Positions 16,838 to 25,456 of a DNA stretch of 64,000 nucleotides are shown here, piece after piece. The position numbers and the translations under genes are program-made. A model generated the notes under the pieces. The model made no database searches. It saw only the letters and a list, made by a program, of their open reading frames with translations, and was not told the DNA's origin. Location of the stretch: positions 1 to 64,000 of the forward strand of contig NZ_JAFBGA010000009.1 of NCBI RefSeq assembly GCF_016909575.1, written 5' to 3'. Source of the DNA: Streptomyces sp. HB132. GTDB taxonomy: Bacteria; Actinomycetota; Actinomycetes; Streptomycetales; Streptomycetaceae. Position 1 is the first letter of the stretch, and every line of letters begins with the position of its first letter.

Positions 16838-17791
16838 ATGGCGATTGCCAAAGCCGAACGGCTGATGAACCTGGCACTGTGTCTGCTGGGTACCCGGCGT
16901 CCGCTCAGCAAGCGTGAGCTCCGCGGGTCCATCGAGGCCTACCTGGAGGCGGGCTCCGACGAGTCCTTCAACCGGATGTTCGAGCGGGACAAGGACGACC
17001 TCCGCGAACTCGGCCTGATCATCGAGACCGTCGAGAACCTGGACGGCGACACCGGATATCTCGCGCGCCGCGACAGCAACCGGCTGCCCCCCATCACCCT
17101 GGACGCCGAGGAGGCCGCGGCCCTCGGGCTCGCGGCCAAGGTGTGGCAGCAGGCCCGCCTCGCCGGCGCCGCCAGCGGCGCCCTGCAGAAGCTGCGGGCC
17201 GCCGGCATGCCGGAGGCCGAGGACACCTACGAGGTGCACAGCGCCCTCGAGCCCCGTATCCCGGTTCACGAGGCCGCCTTCGAGCCGCTGATGCTCGCCT
17301 GCCGTGACCGCCGCCCGGTCACCTTCGACTACCGCAAGGGCAACGCCGCCCGTCCCGAGCAGCGCCAGGTCGAGCCCTGGACGCTCGAGTGCTGGCGCGG
17401 CCACTGGTACCTGGCCGGCTGGGACCGTGACCGGGGCGCCGAGCGGGTCTTCAGGCTGTCCCGGATCTCGGGCCGGGTCCGCTCCCGCGCCGCCGCCTTC
17501 ACCGCCCCGGTCCCCGACGCCGTCACCGTCCGCGAGACCGTGGAGAGCTGGGCCGGGGAGACCGCCACCCGGACCGCCCGGATCAGGCTGCGCGCCGGGT
17601 CCGGCTATCCGCTGCGCTCCCGCGCCATATCCGTACGGGAACTCGGTGACGGCTGGGACGAGTTGGAGATTCCGTACGGACACGGGCTGGATGCCTGGCT
17701 CGTGGAGTTCGGGCCCGACGTGATCGTGAGCCGACCCGACGATCTGCGGGCCGACGTGATGGACCGGCTGCGCGCCGTGGCCAAGGACTGA
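16838..17791 (+). CDS. pafB: WYL-domain transcription activator PafB
   Basis: This 317-residue protein has an N-terminal winged helix (about 5-65, ERLMNLALCLLGTRRPLSKRE), a linker and a WYL domain. The literal motif W-Y-L-A-G appears at about 190-194, and a C-terminal WCX extension follows. PafB works as a heterodimer with PafC. In mycobacteria the pair activates a RecA-independent DNA-damage regulon, with WYL domains sensing single-stranded DNA. I start at ATG 16838, preceded by GAGAAAGGG. pafC begins 15 nt after the stop, so the genes are an operon. Linkage to pafA is the conserved reason for the name. Confidence 0.94.
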   Translation: MAIAKAERLMNLALCLLGTRRPLSKRELRGSIEAYLEAGSDESFNRMFERDKDDLRELGLIIETVENLDGDTGYLARRDSNRLPPITLDAEEAAALGLAAKVWQQARLAGAASGALQKLRAAGMPEAEDTYEVHSALEPRIPVHEAAFEPLMLACRDRRPVTFDYRKGNAARPEQRQVEPWTLECWRGHWYLAGWDRDRGAERVFRLSRISGRVRSRAAAFTAPVPDAVTVRETVESWAGETATRTARIRLRAGSGYPLRSRAISVRELGDGWDELEIPYGHGLDAWLVEFGPDVIVSRPDDLRADVMDRLRAVAKD

Positions 17792-17806
17792 GGGGGACCC
17801 GTACTC

Positions 17807-18763
17807 GTGGCCACGAACGCGATCGACCAGACCCGGCGGATGCTCTCCCTCGTCACCTACCTGCGCGAGCGCCCCGGCGCGCACGTCCAGGACGTGGCAC
17901 GGGCCTTCGGGATCACCGAGGACGAGCTGATCTCCGACCTCGACGTGCTTCCCATGTGCGGGACCAGCTTCCGCGGGGGCGACCTGCTGGACATCGACAC
18001 CGACGGCGACCGGATCTGGTGGCACAACCCGGACGACGTCGCCGAGCCGCTGCGGCTGGCCGCCGACGAGGCGACCGCCCTGCTCGTCGCGGCCCGTGCA
18101 GTCGCCACGCTCCCCGGCCTGCGGGAGAGCGACCGGCAGGCGCTGGTGCGCGCGACCGCGAAACTGGAGACGGCGGCCGGTGAGGTGGGGGCGGCCAGCT
18201 CCAGGCTCTCGGTCACCTTCGAGTCCGAGGGCGGCGTCTTCGCAGACGTGGACCGGGCGATCTCCGAGCGGCGCAGGCTCTGGCTGCGCTACTACTCGCC
18301 CGCGCGCGACGAGCTGACCGAGCGCGAGGTGGACCCGATCCGGCTGTTCGCCGTCGGCCGCACCTACATGGAGGGCTGGTGCCGGCTCACCGAGGCCCGG
18401 CGCACGTTCCGGCTCGACCGGGTCGCCGAGATCAGGCTCCTCGACGCCCCCTCCGCCCCGCCGGAGCTGGAGCTGCGTGACCTCTCCGAGGGGCTGGTGC
18501 AGCCCGCCGCCGAGGATCCGGAGGTCGTGATCGAGGTCGGCCCCGGCGGCCGGTGGGTCGCCGAGTACTACCCCCACGACAGCGCGGAGGAACTGCCCGA
18601 CGGCGGTCTGCGGATCACGCTCCGCACCCCCGATCCGGCCTCCCTGCGCAGACTCGCCCTGCGGCTGGGCGGGGAGGGACGCATCACATCGCCCCCGGAC
18701 CTGGCCGAGAGTGCCCGGCTGGCGGCGCGTGAGGCGCTGGCCGCCTACGACGGCGCGCTCTGA
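17807..18763 (+). CDS. pafC: WYL-domain transcription activator PafC
   Basis: This 318-residue paralogue of PafB has a winged helix (DQTRRMLSLVTYLRERPGAHVQDVARAFGI) and a WYL domain. Its motif is degenerate (RTYMEGWC), as is usual for the PafC partner. The C-terminal domain about 235-318 matches the WCX region. GTG 17807 has GAGGGG upstream. It is translated right after pafB and is needed with it for DNA-damage gene activation in mycobacteria. Two small genes of unknown function and tatA follow on the same strand with short gaps. Confidence 0.94.
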   Translation: MATNAIDQTRRMLSLVTYLRERPGAHVQDVARAFGITEDELISDLDVLPMCGTSFRGGDLLDIDTDGDRIWWHNPDDVAEPLRLAADEATALLVAARAVATLPGLRESDRQALVRATAKLETAAGEVGAASSRLSVTFESEGGVFADVDRAISERRRLWLRYYSPARDELTEREVDPIRLFAVGRTYMEGWCRLTEARRTFRLDRVAEIRLLDAPSAPPELELRDLSEGLVQPAAEDPEVVIEVGPGGRWVAEYYPHDSAEELPDGGLRITLRTPDPASLRRLALRLGGEGRITSPPDLAESARLAAREALAAYDGAL

Positions 18764-18800
18764 GCGGCGGCCACCGGTGCAGCGAGGAGGAAGAAACCGT

Positions 18801-19076
18801 ATGACCCCGATACCGAGCACGCGGACCGGACCGGTTCCGCTCCCGGTGCACGACGCCATGCGCTTCCGGGCGGCCTGCCCGGACTGCCGTGAACGGTTCG
18901 AGCTCGGGGCGGGAGCGCTGCGGCTGGCGATAGGCGCCAGCCGCCGTACGACCTTCTACTCCTTCACCTGCCCCGCGTGCGGTTCCGCGGTCCGCAAGCC
19001 CGCCGGAGAGCGCATCATCGAGCTGCTCAGCGGCGGCGGGGTGCGGACGCTGCGCCTGCACACCGCCCTGCGGTAA
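18801..19076 (+). CDS. Small four-cysteine zinc-ribbon protein, unknown function
   Basis: This 91-residue protein has two CPxC knuckles, C26-P-D-C29 and C57-P-A-C60, forming a probable zinc ribbon. Basic residues lie between them. No enzymatic domain is visible. ATG 18801 follows GAGGAGGAAGAAA. It lies between pafC and tatA and reads as part of that operon. Because PafBC bind nucleic acid, a nucleic-acid or RNA-polymerase-associated role is conceivable, but that is only inference from position. Confidence 0.8.
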   Translation: MTPIPSTRTGPVPLPVHDAMRFRAACPDCRERFELGAGALRLAIGASRRTTFYSFTCPACGSAVRKPAGERIIELLSGGGVRTLRLHTALR

Positions 19077-19099
19077 CGAGAGACACCGGAGATCCACCC

Positions 19100-19294
19100 A
19101 TGTTCTGGCCCATGCTCGCCATCGCCCTGGGATTCGCCGGTCTGGCCGTGCTCGGCGTGCTGGCCGTCAAGGTCTTCGTCGAGGCACAGCGGCTGGCCGG
19201 ACAGGTCGCCGAGACCACGCGGCGGATCAACCGGGCGGCGGAGGATCTCGAACGAGCGGCCGGCACGCTCGCCGATACTGGAGAGGCCCTGTGA
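19100..19294 (+). CDS. Small single-span membrane protein with coiled coil
   Basis: This 64-residue protein has one transmembrane helix (about 3-25, FWPMLAIALGFAGLAVLGVLAVKVF). An amphipathic heptad-like helix follows (about 26-60, EAQRLAGQVAETTRRINRAAEDLERAA). The layout resembles a TatA or DUF948 protein but lacks the FG hinge of TatA. ATG 19100 has GGAGATC upstream. It sits 24 nt after the zinc-ribbon gene and 213 nt before tatA. The function is unknown; the coiled coil suggests homo-oligomerisation at the inner membrane face. Confidence 0.78.
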   Translation: MFWPMLAIALGFAGLAVLGVLAVKVFVEAQRLAGQVAETTRRINRAAEDLERAAGTLADTGEAL

Positions 19295-19507
19295 CGACGG
19301 GCGCGGCCTCCTGATTCACCGGTTCGGGGGGTACGCTGCTGGAGCGGCTCAGGCAGGGAGGTGTGGGCCGCAAGCGGGAGTACGCACGGGCATTGCCTCG
19401 CGTTTACCCCTGCGGGTTACGATCGCTGCCAGCGCGAACCGGACATGCGTCCGGTCGAACGGGTGGCGAGCCCACCCTCCAGACGCCTCAGTGAGAAGGA
19501 AGCGCAC

Positions 19508-19804
19508 ATGTCGATCGGGAATCTGAAGCCCCTCGAGATCATTCTGATCATCGCTGTCATCCTGCTGCTCTTCGGCGCCAAGAAGCTTCCCGACATGGCG
19601 CGTTCGCTCGGCAAGTCGGCCCGCATCCTCAAGAGCGAGGCCAAGGCCATGAAGAAGGACGACACGGAGCCGGCGGCGCCCACCACCGAGACCGTTGCGG
19701 ACACCACCCCGCCCGCGGCCACCGCGCGCACGATCCAGGCCGCTCCGGGAGACGTCACCAGCGCCCGTCCGGTCAGCGAGCCCAAGCCCACCACCCAGAG
19801 CTGA
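19508..19804 (+). CDS. tatA: Sec-independent translocase subunit TatA
   Basis: This 98-residue pore-forming component exports folded twin-arginine proteins. It has one short N-terminal transmembrane helix (EIILIIAVILLLF), the FGAKKLPDMARSLGKS hinge plus amphipathic helix, and an acidic/Pro-Thr-rich cytosolic tail. ATG 19508 follows GAGAAGGAAGCGC. The upstream 213-bp gap contains TTGCCT (19393) and TACGAT (19418), a possible but over-spaced promoter. tatC follows after 46 bp. Substrates in this window probably include the molybdopterin oxidoreductase at 26-28 kb. Confidence 0.96.
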   Translation: MSIGNLKPLEIILIIAVILLLFGAKKLPDMARSLGKSARILKSEAKAMKKDDTEPAAPTTETVADTTPPAATARTIQAAPGDVTSARPVSEPKPTTQS

Positions 19805-19850
19805 CAGCTCCGCAAATCCGGCAGCTGCCGATCGAGACGAGGGAAGTGGG

Positions 19851-20813
19851 TTGCTCAAGTCTGCCCGCAAGCAGGAGAAGGACGACGAGGGGCGGATGCC
19901 CCTCCTCGATCACCTGCGTGAGCTGCGCAACCGGCTGCTGAAGTCGGTCCTGGCCATCGGCGTGGTGACGATCGTCGCCGCCTTCTACCAGAAGGAGATC
20001 TACGACTTCCTTCTGAGCCCGCTTCTCACCTCGGTGGGCTGCGAGGACGGCGTGGTCGTGGCCGTGGACGGCAAGCCCTGCGCCGTCGTGAAGACGGACA
20101 CCCTCATGGGCCCCTTCACGAACGCCCTCAAGGTCGGCCTCATGTCGGGTGTGCTGCTCGCCTCCCCGGTATGGCTCTTCCAGCTCTGGGCCTTCGTGGC
20201 GCCCGGGCTGCACAAAAGCGAGAAGCGCTACGCGTACGGCTTCGTGGTACTCGGCGCTCCGCTGTTCCTGTCGGGCGGGTACCTCGCCTACGCGATCCTT
20301 CCGCAGACCGCGGAGATCATGCTCGGGTTCAGCCCGGCGAACGTCCAGAACCAGATCGCCCTCGACAGCTACCTCGACCTGCTGACCAGGATGGTCATCG
20401 TCTTCGGTCTCGCCTTCGAGCTGCCGCTGCTCCTCGTCGCGCTGAACCTGACCGGTGTCGTGTCGGGCAAGAGGATGCTGGGCTGGTGGCGAGGCATGAT
20501 CGTCGGTCTCACCGCGTTCGCGGCGATCGCGACGCCCGGTGGTGAGCCGCTGTCCATGCTCATCCTGGCGGGGCCGCTCGCAGCCTTCTACTTCATGGCC
20601 ACAGGGTTCTCCCTCCTCAACGACAAGCGCAAGCGCCGCAACAACCCCGACGCCGAGCTCGACGACGACGAGGCGTCGACGCTGGACCTCACCCCCGAGG
20701 CCGTCGGCGCGATCGAGCCCGTGTCCACCCGTGCCGCCCTGCCCGAGCAGGCCGACGGTGAAGCCGACGGTGGCCGGTCCCGCAGGCTCAACGGTTACGA
20801 CGACATCACCTGA
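19851..20813 (+). CDS. tatC: Sec-independent translocase subunit TatC
   Basis: This 320-residue receptor component of the Tat system binds the twin-arginine signal. It has the conserved N-terminal HLRELRNRLLKS and six hydrophobic segments between about 35 and 255. A C-terminal tail of about 60 acidic residues is characteristic of actinobacterial TatC. The start is TTG 19851, because GAGGGAAGTGGG precedes it and LLKSARKQEKDDEGRMPL matches the usual Streptomyces N-terminus; ATG 19896 would remove it. tatB is not adjacent, as is normal in this genus. Confidence 0.95.
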   Translation: MLKSARKQEKDDEGRMPLLDHLRELRNRLLKSVLAIGVVTIVAAFYQKEIYDFLLSPLLTSVGCEDGVVVAVDGKPCAVVKTDTLMGPFTNALKVGLMSGVLLASPVWLFQLWAFVAPGLHKSEKRYAYGFVVLGAPLFLSGGYLAYAILPQTAEIMLGFSPANVQNQIALDSYLDLLTRMVIVFGLAFELPLLLVALNLTGVVSGKRMLGWWRGMIVGLTAFAAIATPGGEPLSMLILAGPLAAFYFMATGFSLLNDKRKRRNNPDAELDDDEASTLDLTPEAVGAIEPVSTRAALPEQADGEADGGRSRRLNGYDDIT

Positions 20814-20831
20814 CCTTGTAAGGTCCCGCGG

Positions 20832-21722
20832 GTGACCAGCGAGATCACCCTCTTCGTCAATCCCACCGCGGGAAGCGGCCGGGGCGCGCGTGCCGCGCAG
20901 CCGGCCGCTTCGGCTCTGCGGGACGCGGGCTTCTCCGTGCGGACGGTTCTCGGCGAGGACGCCGACGACGCGCTGCGGCGGGCCCGTGAGGCCGTGGCAC
21001 TCGGGACCGGAGCGCTGATAGCCGTGGGCGGGGACGGCATGATGTCCCTCGCCCTGCAGGCCGTCGCCGGCACCACGACGCCGCTCGGCGCCGTGGCCGT
21101 GGGCACCGGCAACGACTTCGCCCGCGCCCTCGGGCTGCCGGTCCGCGATCCGGCCGCCGCCGGCCGGCTGGCCGCCGAGGCGCTCAAGGCCGGGACGATG
21201 CGCACGATCGACCTGGGCCGTGTCGGTGAACGCTGGTTCGGCTCCGTGCTCGCCTCGGGCTTCGACTCACGGGTCAACGACCGGGGGAACCGGATGCGCT
21301 GGGCCGGCGGGCGCTTCAAGTACGACCTGGCGATCCTCGCCGAGCTGGCGGCCTTCCGCCCGATCCCCTACCGCGTCAGGCTGGACGGCGGCCCGGAGAC
21401 CGAGGTCGAGGCGACTCTGATCGCGGTGGGCAACGGGAGCACGTACGGCGGCGGCATGCGGATCTGCGCCGACGCCGTCATGGACGACGGGCTCTTCGAC
21501 GTGACCGTGGTCGGTGACTGCAGCCGGACCACCCTGCTCAAGGTGTTCCCGAAGGTGTACAGGGGGACGCACCTCGGACACCCGAAGGTCACCGTGCACC
21601 GGGTCTCCTCGATAGAGCTGGCCTCGGCCGGTGTCACGGCGTACGCGGACGGCGAGCCGCTGGGCGCGCTGCCGCTCAGGGCGACCTGCGTACCCGGTGC
21701 GGTCAGGGTCCTCGCACCGTGA
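20832..21722 (+). CDS. Diacylglycerol kinase-family lipid kinase
   Basis: This 296-residue protein has the DAGK catalytic fold (PF00781). It shows NPTAGSGRG at 10-18 and the nucleotide motif VGGDGMM (65-71). The substrate-side motif GTGNDFARALG (about 93-103) lies in the first half, and a C-terminal beta-sandwich follows. The family includes DgkB and the long-chain base kinases, so the exact lipid (diacylglycerol or another) cannot be read. GTG 20832 lies 18 nt after tatC with AAGGTC upstream, indicating co-transcription with tatAC. In mycobacteria a gene of this kind also lies near tatC and helY. Confidence 0.9.
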   Translation: MTSEITLFVNPTAGSGRGARAAQPAASALRDAGFSVRTVLGEDADDALRRAREAVALGTGALIAVGGDGMMSLALQAVAGTTTPLGAVAVGTGNDFARALGLPVRDPAAAGRLAAEALKAGTMRTIDLGRVGERWFGSVLASGFDSRVNDRGNRMRWAGGRFKYDLAILAELAAFRPIPYRVRLDGGPETEVEATLIAVGNGSTYGGGMRICADAVMDDGLFDVTVVGDCSRTTLLKVFPKVYRGTHLGHPKVTVHRVSSIELASAGVTAYADGEPLGALPLRATCVPGAVRVLAP

Positions 21723-21756
21723 AACAAAGATCGGGCTGACTGTCATACGGGGCGGG

Positions 21757-21762
21757 TAGGCT
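21757..21762 (+). promoter_or_regulatory. -10 box of a near-leaderless helY transcript
   Basis: TAGGCT ends 9 nt before ATG 21772, so the RNA would begin 0-3 nt before the start codon. The sequence CGTATCAAG in between has no ribosome binding site. CTGACT 15 nt upstream is a possible -35. Confidence 0.55.
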
Positions 21763-21771
21763 CGTATCAAG

Positions 21772-24600
21772 ATGACAGAGGACCTCTCACCAGCTGAGCG
21801 ATACCAGGCGTCCCGGGTCCGTGCGGCCGAGCAGGCCACCGCCCTCGGGCCCTTCCGCGAGATGTACGAATTCGGACTGGACCCGTTCCAGATCGAGGCA
21901 TGCCAGGCCCTCGAGGCCGGCAAGGGGGTGCTGGTCGCGGCCCCCACCGGGTCGGGCAAGACGATCGTCGGTGAATTCGCCGTTCACCTGGCCCTGCTGC
22001 AGGGCCGCAAGTGCTTCTACACCACGCCGATCAAAGCCCTGTCCAACCAGAAGTTCACCGATCTCGCCCGGCGCTACGGCGCGGACAAGGTCGGTCTGCT
22101 GACCGGTGACAACAGCGTCAACGCGGACGCACCCGTGGTCGTCATGACGACCGAGGTCCTGCGCAACATGCTGTACGCGGGCTCCCAGGCGCTCACCGGC
22201 CTCGGCTACGTGGTCATGGACGAGGTGCACTACCTCTCCGACCGCTTCCGGGGCGCCGTGTGGGAGGAAGTGATCATCCACCTGCCGGAGTCCGTGACCC
22301 TGGTGTCCCTGTCTGCGACCGTGTCCAACGCCGAGGAGTTCGGCGACTGGCTGGACACCGTCCGCGGCGACACGCAGGTGATCGTCTCCGAACACCGGCC
22401 CGTGCCGCTGTGGCAGCACGTCATGGCCGGGCGCAGGATGTACGACCTCTTCGAGGAGGAGACCGACCACGGCGGCCGGGGCACCGGACGGCGCGAGGTC
22501 AGCCCCGACCTCGTCCGTCTCGCCCGGATGGAGAACCAGCGGGGGTACAACCCGCGCGAGCGCCGGCGCGGCAAGATGGTGCGCGAGGCCGACCGCGAAC
22601 GCGAGCGCCGTCAGCGCAGCCGCATCTGGACGCCGTCCAGGCCCGAGGTCATCGACCGGCTGGACGCCGAGGGGCTGCTGCCCGCGATCACCTTCATCTT
22701 CAGCCGGGCGGGCTGCCAGGCGGCCGTGCAGCAGTGCCTGCAGGCGGGGCTCCGGCTCAACGACGAGAGCAAGCGTCAGCTGGTGCGGGAGATCGTCGAG
22801 GAGCGGACCGCGTCCATCCCCGGCGAGGACCTGCACGTCCTCGGTTACTACGAGTGGCTCGAGGGCCTGGAGCGGGGCATCGCCTCGCACCACGCCGGAA
22901 TGCTGCCGACCTTCAAGGAGGTCGTGGAGGAGCTGTTCGTCCGCGGCCTGGTCAAGGCGGTCTTCGCGACGGAGACGCTCGCACTCGGCATCAACATGCC
23001 CGCGCGTTCCGTGGTGCTCGAGAAGCTGGTGAAGTGGAACGGCGAGCAGCACGCCGACATCACCCCCGGGGAGTACACCCAGCTCACCGGGCGCGCCGGG
23101 CGTCGCGGCATCGACGTCGAGGGCCACGCGGTGGTGCTGTGGCAGCGGGGCATGGACCCCGGCGCGCTCGCCGGCCTCGCCGGCACACGGACGTATCCGC
23201 TGCGCTCCAGCTTCCGGCCCTCGTACAACATGGCCGTCAACCTCGTGCAGCAGTTCGGGCGGCACCGCTCTCGCGAGCTGCTCGAGACCTCGTTCGCGCA
23301 GTTCCAGGCCGACCGGTCCGTCGTCGGGATCTCCCGGCAGGTCCAGCGCAACGAGGAGGGCCTCGAGGGCTACAAGGAGGGCATGACCTGCCACCTCGGA
23401 GACTTCGAGGAGTACGCGCGGCTGCGCCGTGACCTCAAGGACCGCGAGACGGATCTGGCCAAGCAGGGTGCGGCCCAGCGGCGAGCCGCCGCCGCCTCGT
23501 CCCTGGAGAAGCTGAAGCCGGGAGACGTCATCCACGTCCCGACCGGCAAGTTCGCCGGACTCGCCCTGGTCCTCGACCCGGGACTGCCCGCCGGACGGAC
23601 CAACGGCCATCGCGGGCTGGAGTACAACGACGGACCGCGTCCCCTGGTGCTCACCGCCGAGCGGCAGGTCAAGCGGCTGGCCCACATCGACTTTCCCGTG
23701 CCGGTCGAGGCGCTGGAGCGGATGAGGGTGCCCAAGTCGTTCAATCCGCGCTCACCGCAGTCCCGCCGAGACCTGGCCTCCGCTCTGCGCAGCAAGGCGG
23801 GCCACATCGACCCGGGACGGCACCGCAAGCAGCGGGCCGCCGCGGCCGACGACCGGGAGATCGCGCGGCTGCGCACGGAGCTGCGCGCACACCCCTGCCA
23901 CGGGTGCGACGAGCGTGAGGACCACGCCCGCTGGGCCGAGCGCTATCACCGGCTGCAGCGCGACACGCGGCAGTTGGAACACCGCATCGAGGGCCGGACG
24001 AACACCATCGCCCGGACCTTCGACCGCATCGTCGCGCTCCTGACCGAGCTCGACTATCTGCGGGGCAGCGAGGTCACCGACAATGGCCGACGACTGGCCC
24101 GGCTCTACGGCGAACTCGACCTGCTGGCCAGCGAGTGCCTTCGGGACGGTGTCTGGGAGGGGCTCAACCCCGCCGAACTCGCCGCGTGCGTCTCGGCGCT
24201 GGTCTACGAGGCGCGCCAGGCGGACGACGCGGTCGCGCCCAAGCTGCCGTCCGGACCGGCCAAGGCCGCGATGGGCGAGATGATCCGCATCTGGGGCCGG
24301 CTCGACGCCCTGGAGGAGGACTTCAAGATCAGCCAGACGGAAGGGGTCGGCCAGCGCGAACCCGACCTCGGTTTCGCCTGGGCGGTCTACATGTGGGCCT
24401 CCGGGCGGACGCTGGACGAGGTCCTCCGCGAGGCGGAGATGCCGGCCGGTGACTTCGTGCGGTGGTGCAAGCAGGTCATCGACGTACTCGGCCAGATCGC
24501 GGCCGCCGCGCCCCGTGACGGGAGTTCGGTCGCGAAGAACGCGCACAAGGCCGTCGACGCGGTGCTGCGGGGTGTGGTGGCTTACAGCTCCGTGGGGTGA
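21772..24600 (+). CDS. helY: HelY/Mtr4-type DExH-box helicase
   Basis: This 942-residue superfamily 2 helicase is related to Mtr4/Ski2 and to mycobacterial HelY. Walker A is APTGSGKT (about 57-64) and the DExH box is MDEVHYLSD (about 149-157). SLSAT is motif III, and LTGRAGRRGID is motif VI. A long C-terminal half contains an SH3-like beta domain (GDVIHVPTGKFAGLALVL) and a helical DSHCT domain at the end. It probably unwinds structured RNA in decay or processing. Placement after tatA-tatC mirrors the order in Mycobacterium. The gene has no ribosome binding site, consistent with a leaderless start. Confidence 0.93.
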   Translation: MTEDLSPAERYQASRVRAAEQATALGPFREMYEFGLDPFQIEACQALEAGKGVLVAAPTGSGKTIVGEFAVHLALLQGRKCFYTTPIKALSNQKFTDLARRYGADKVGLLTGDNSVNADAPVVVMTTEVLRNMLYAGSQALTGLGYVVMDEVHYLSDRFRGAVWEEVIIHLPESVTLVSLSATVSNAEEFGDWLDTVRGDTQVIVSEHRPVPLWQHVMAGRRMYDLFEEETDHGGRGTGRREVSPDLVRLARMENQRGYNPRERRRGKMVREADRERERRQRSRIWTPSRPEVIDRLDAEGLLPAITFIFSRAGCQAAVQQCLQAGLRLNDESKRQLVREIVEERTASIPGEDLHVLGYYEWLEGLERGIASHHAGMLPTFKEVVEELFVRGLVKAVFATETLALGINMPARSVVLEKLVKWNGEQHADITPGEYTQLTGRAGRRGIDVEGHAVVLWQRGMDPGALAGLAGTRTYPLRSSFRPSYNMAVNLVQQFGRHRSRELLETSFAQFQADRSVVGISRQVQRNEEGLEGYKEGMTCHLGDFEEYARLRRDLKDRETDLAKQGAAQRRAAAASSLEKLKPGDVIHVPTGKFAGLALVLDPGLPAGRTNGHRGLEYNDGPRPLVLTAERQVKRLAHIDFPVPVEALERMRVPKSFNPRSPQSRRDLASALRSKAGHIDPGRHRKQRAAAADDREIARLRTELRAHPCHGCDEREDHARWAERYHRLQRDTRQLEHRIEGRTNTIARTFDRIVALLTELDYLRGSEVTDNGRRLARLYGELDLLASECLRDGVWEGLNPAELAACVSALVYEARQADDAVAPKLPSGPAKAAMGEMIRIWGRLDALEEDFKISQTEGVGQREPDLGFAWAVYMWASGRTLDEVLREAEMPAGDFVRWCKQVIDVLGQIAAAAPRDGSSVAKNAHKAVDAVLRGVVAYSSVG

Positions 24601-24636
24601 GTGGTCCTGCGCACCGGAGTCGACCTGAGCGTGAAT

Positions 24637-24677
24637 GAGCGGCCGCGGGCGGATGACCTCTCCGCCTGTGGCCGCTC
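24637..24677. terminator. Terminator between helY and the SPW-protein gene
   Basis: A 17-bp stem with two G-U pairs (24637-24653 with 24661-24677) and a 7-nt loop lies between two convergent genes. It begins 36 nt after the helY stop. Confidence 0.75.
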
Positions 24678-24691
24678 GTGCGTGAACCCCC

Positions 24692-25165
24692 TCAGGTTTT
24701 CTTGTTCTTCACGGCGACTCCCGCGCATACAGCCCCCAGCACGACCGCCAGTCCGCCGACGATGACGTTGTTGAGGATCACGCCCATGTCGGGGCTCGAG
24801 CCCACGACCCAGGCCGACACGATGAGCCAGGCGCCCAGCGCGCAGATGGCCAGGCCCATGCCGGTCATCCGCTCGGGCATCGCGGTGAAGCAGAGTGCCA
24901 GTACGGCTATCGCGATACCGATGACGAGGTTGTGGGTGACCAGGGAGGGCTGGCTCGCGGTGAAGTGAAGTACCCACGGCGAGACCGCGCAGTACAGACC
25001 GAGCAGGAACACCGGTGCGTCCGCCATCGCGGTGGTGCGTCCGCCGCCCATCACACGGTCGTGGCGCGCCCGCATCTCATCCGCGTCGGGGTGCCTGGAG
25101 ATGTCCCTTCCGGCGGTGTCCGATCGACCGGACACATCCCTTCCGGTGTGTGAGAGGTTACTCAT
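24692..25165 (-). CDS. SPW-repeat membrane protein
   Basis: This 157-residue membrane protein has a polar N-terminus (1-50) followed by four hydrophobic helices arranged as two SPW-type units. The signature SPWVL appears in the first unit and the degenerate SAWVVG in the second (PF03779). The function of the family is unknown. ATG 25165 is set by AAGGAGACC upstream; longer starts are not supported. It is next to the fasciclin gene but separated from it by a strong hairpin, and it lacks the ECF motif found at the other regulon members. Membership in the SigK group is therefore uncertain. Confidence 0.85.
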   Translation of the reverse strand: MSNLSHTGRDVSGRSDTAGRDISRHPDADEMRARHDRVMGGGRTTAMADAPVFLLGLYCAVSPWVLHFTASQPSLVTHNLVIGIAIAVLALCFTAMPERMTGMGLAICALGAWLIVSAWVVGSSPDMGVILNNVIVGGLAVVLGAVCAGVAVKNKKT

Positions 25166-25359
25166 GAGGATGGTCTCCTTCGCACTTGCTGGAGCGACCG
25201 CTGTCAGGAACGCGGCCCTGTGCTCTCGTGACAAGTGTGCTCTTATGTGCCCCTTATGTGTAGTTTTCTCGGTGGCGGATTCCTGCGTTTTCGTCGAGGT
25301 GCGCAGAAGGTGTACGCCCCGTCTCCGGCCGGTCCGTGCGCCGGCCACCCGACGACGTC

Positions 25360-25420
25360 ACGAGCCCCGAGGCCCGCGTCCTCCGACCGTGGGGTCGGAG
25401 GACGGGGCCTCGGGGCTCGT
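25360..25420 (-). terminator. Very long hairpin terminator after the fasciclin gene
   Basis: A stem of 27 pairs is formed by 25360-25387 and 25394-25420, interrupted by a single bulged G, with a 6-nt loop. It starts 37 nt downstream of the fasciclin stop codon on the minus strand. Confidence 0.85.
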
Positions 25421-25456
25421 CGCCGGCAGACCGTCAGCGCACTGACGGGCCGTGGG

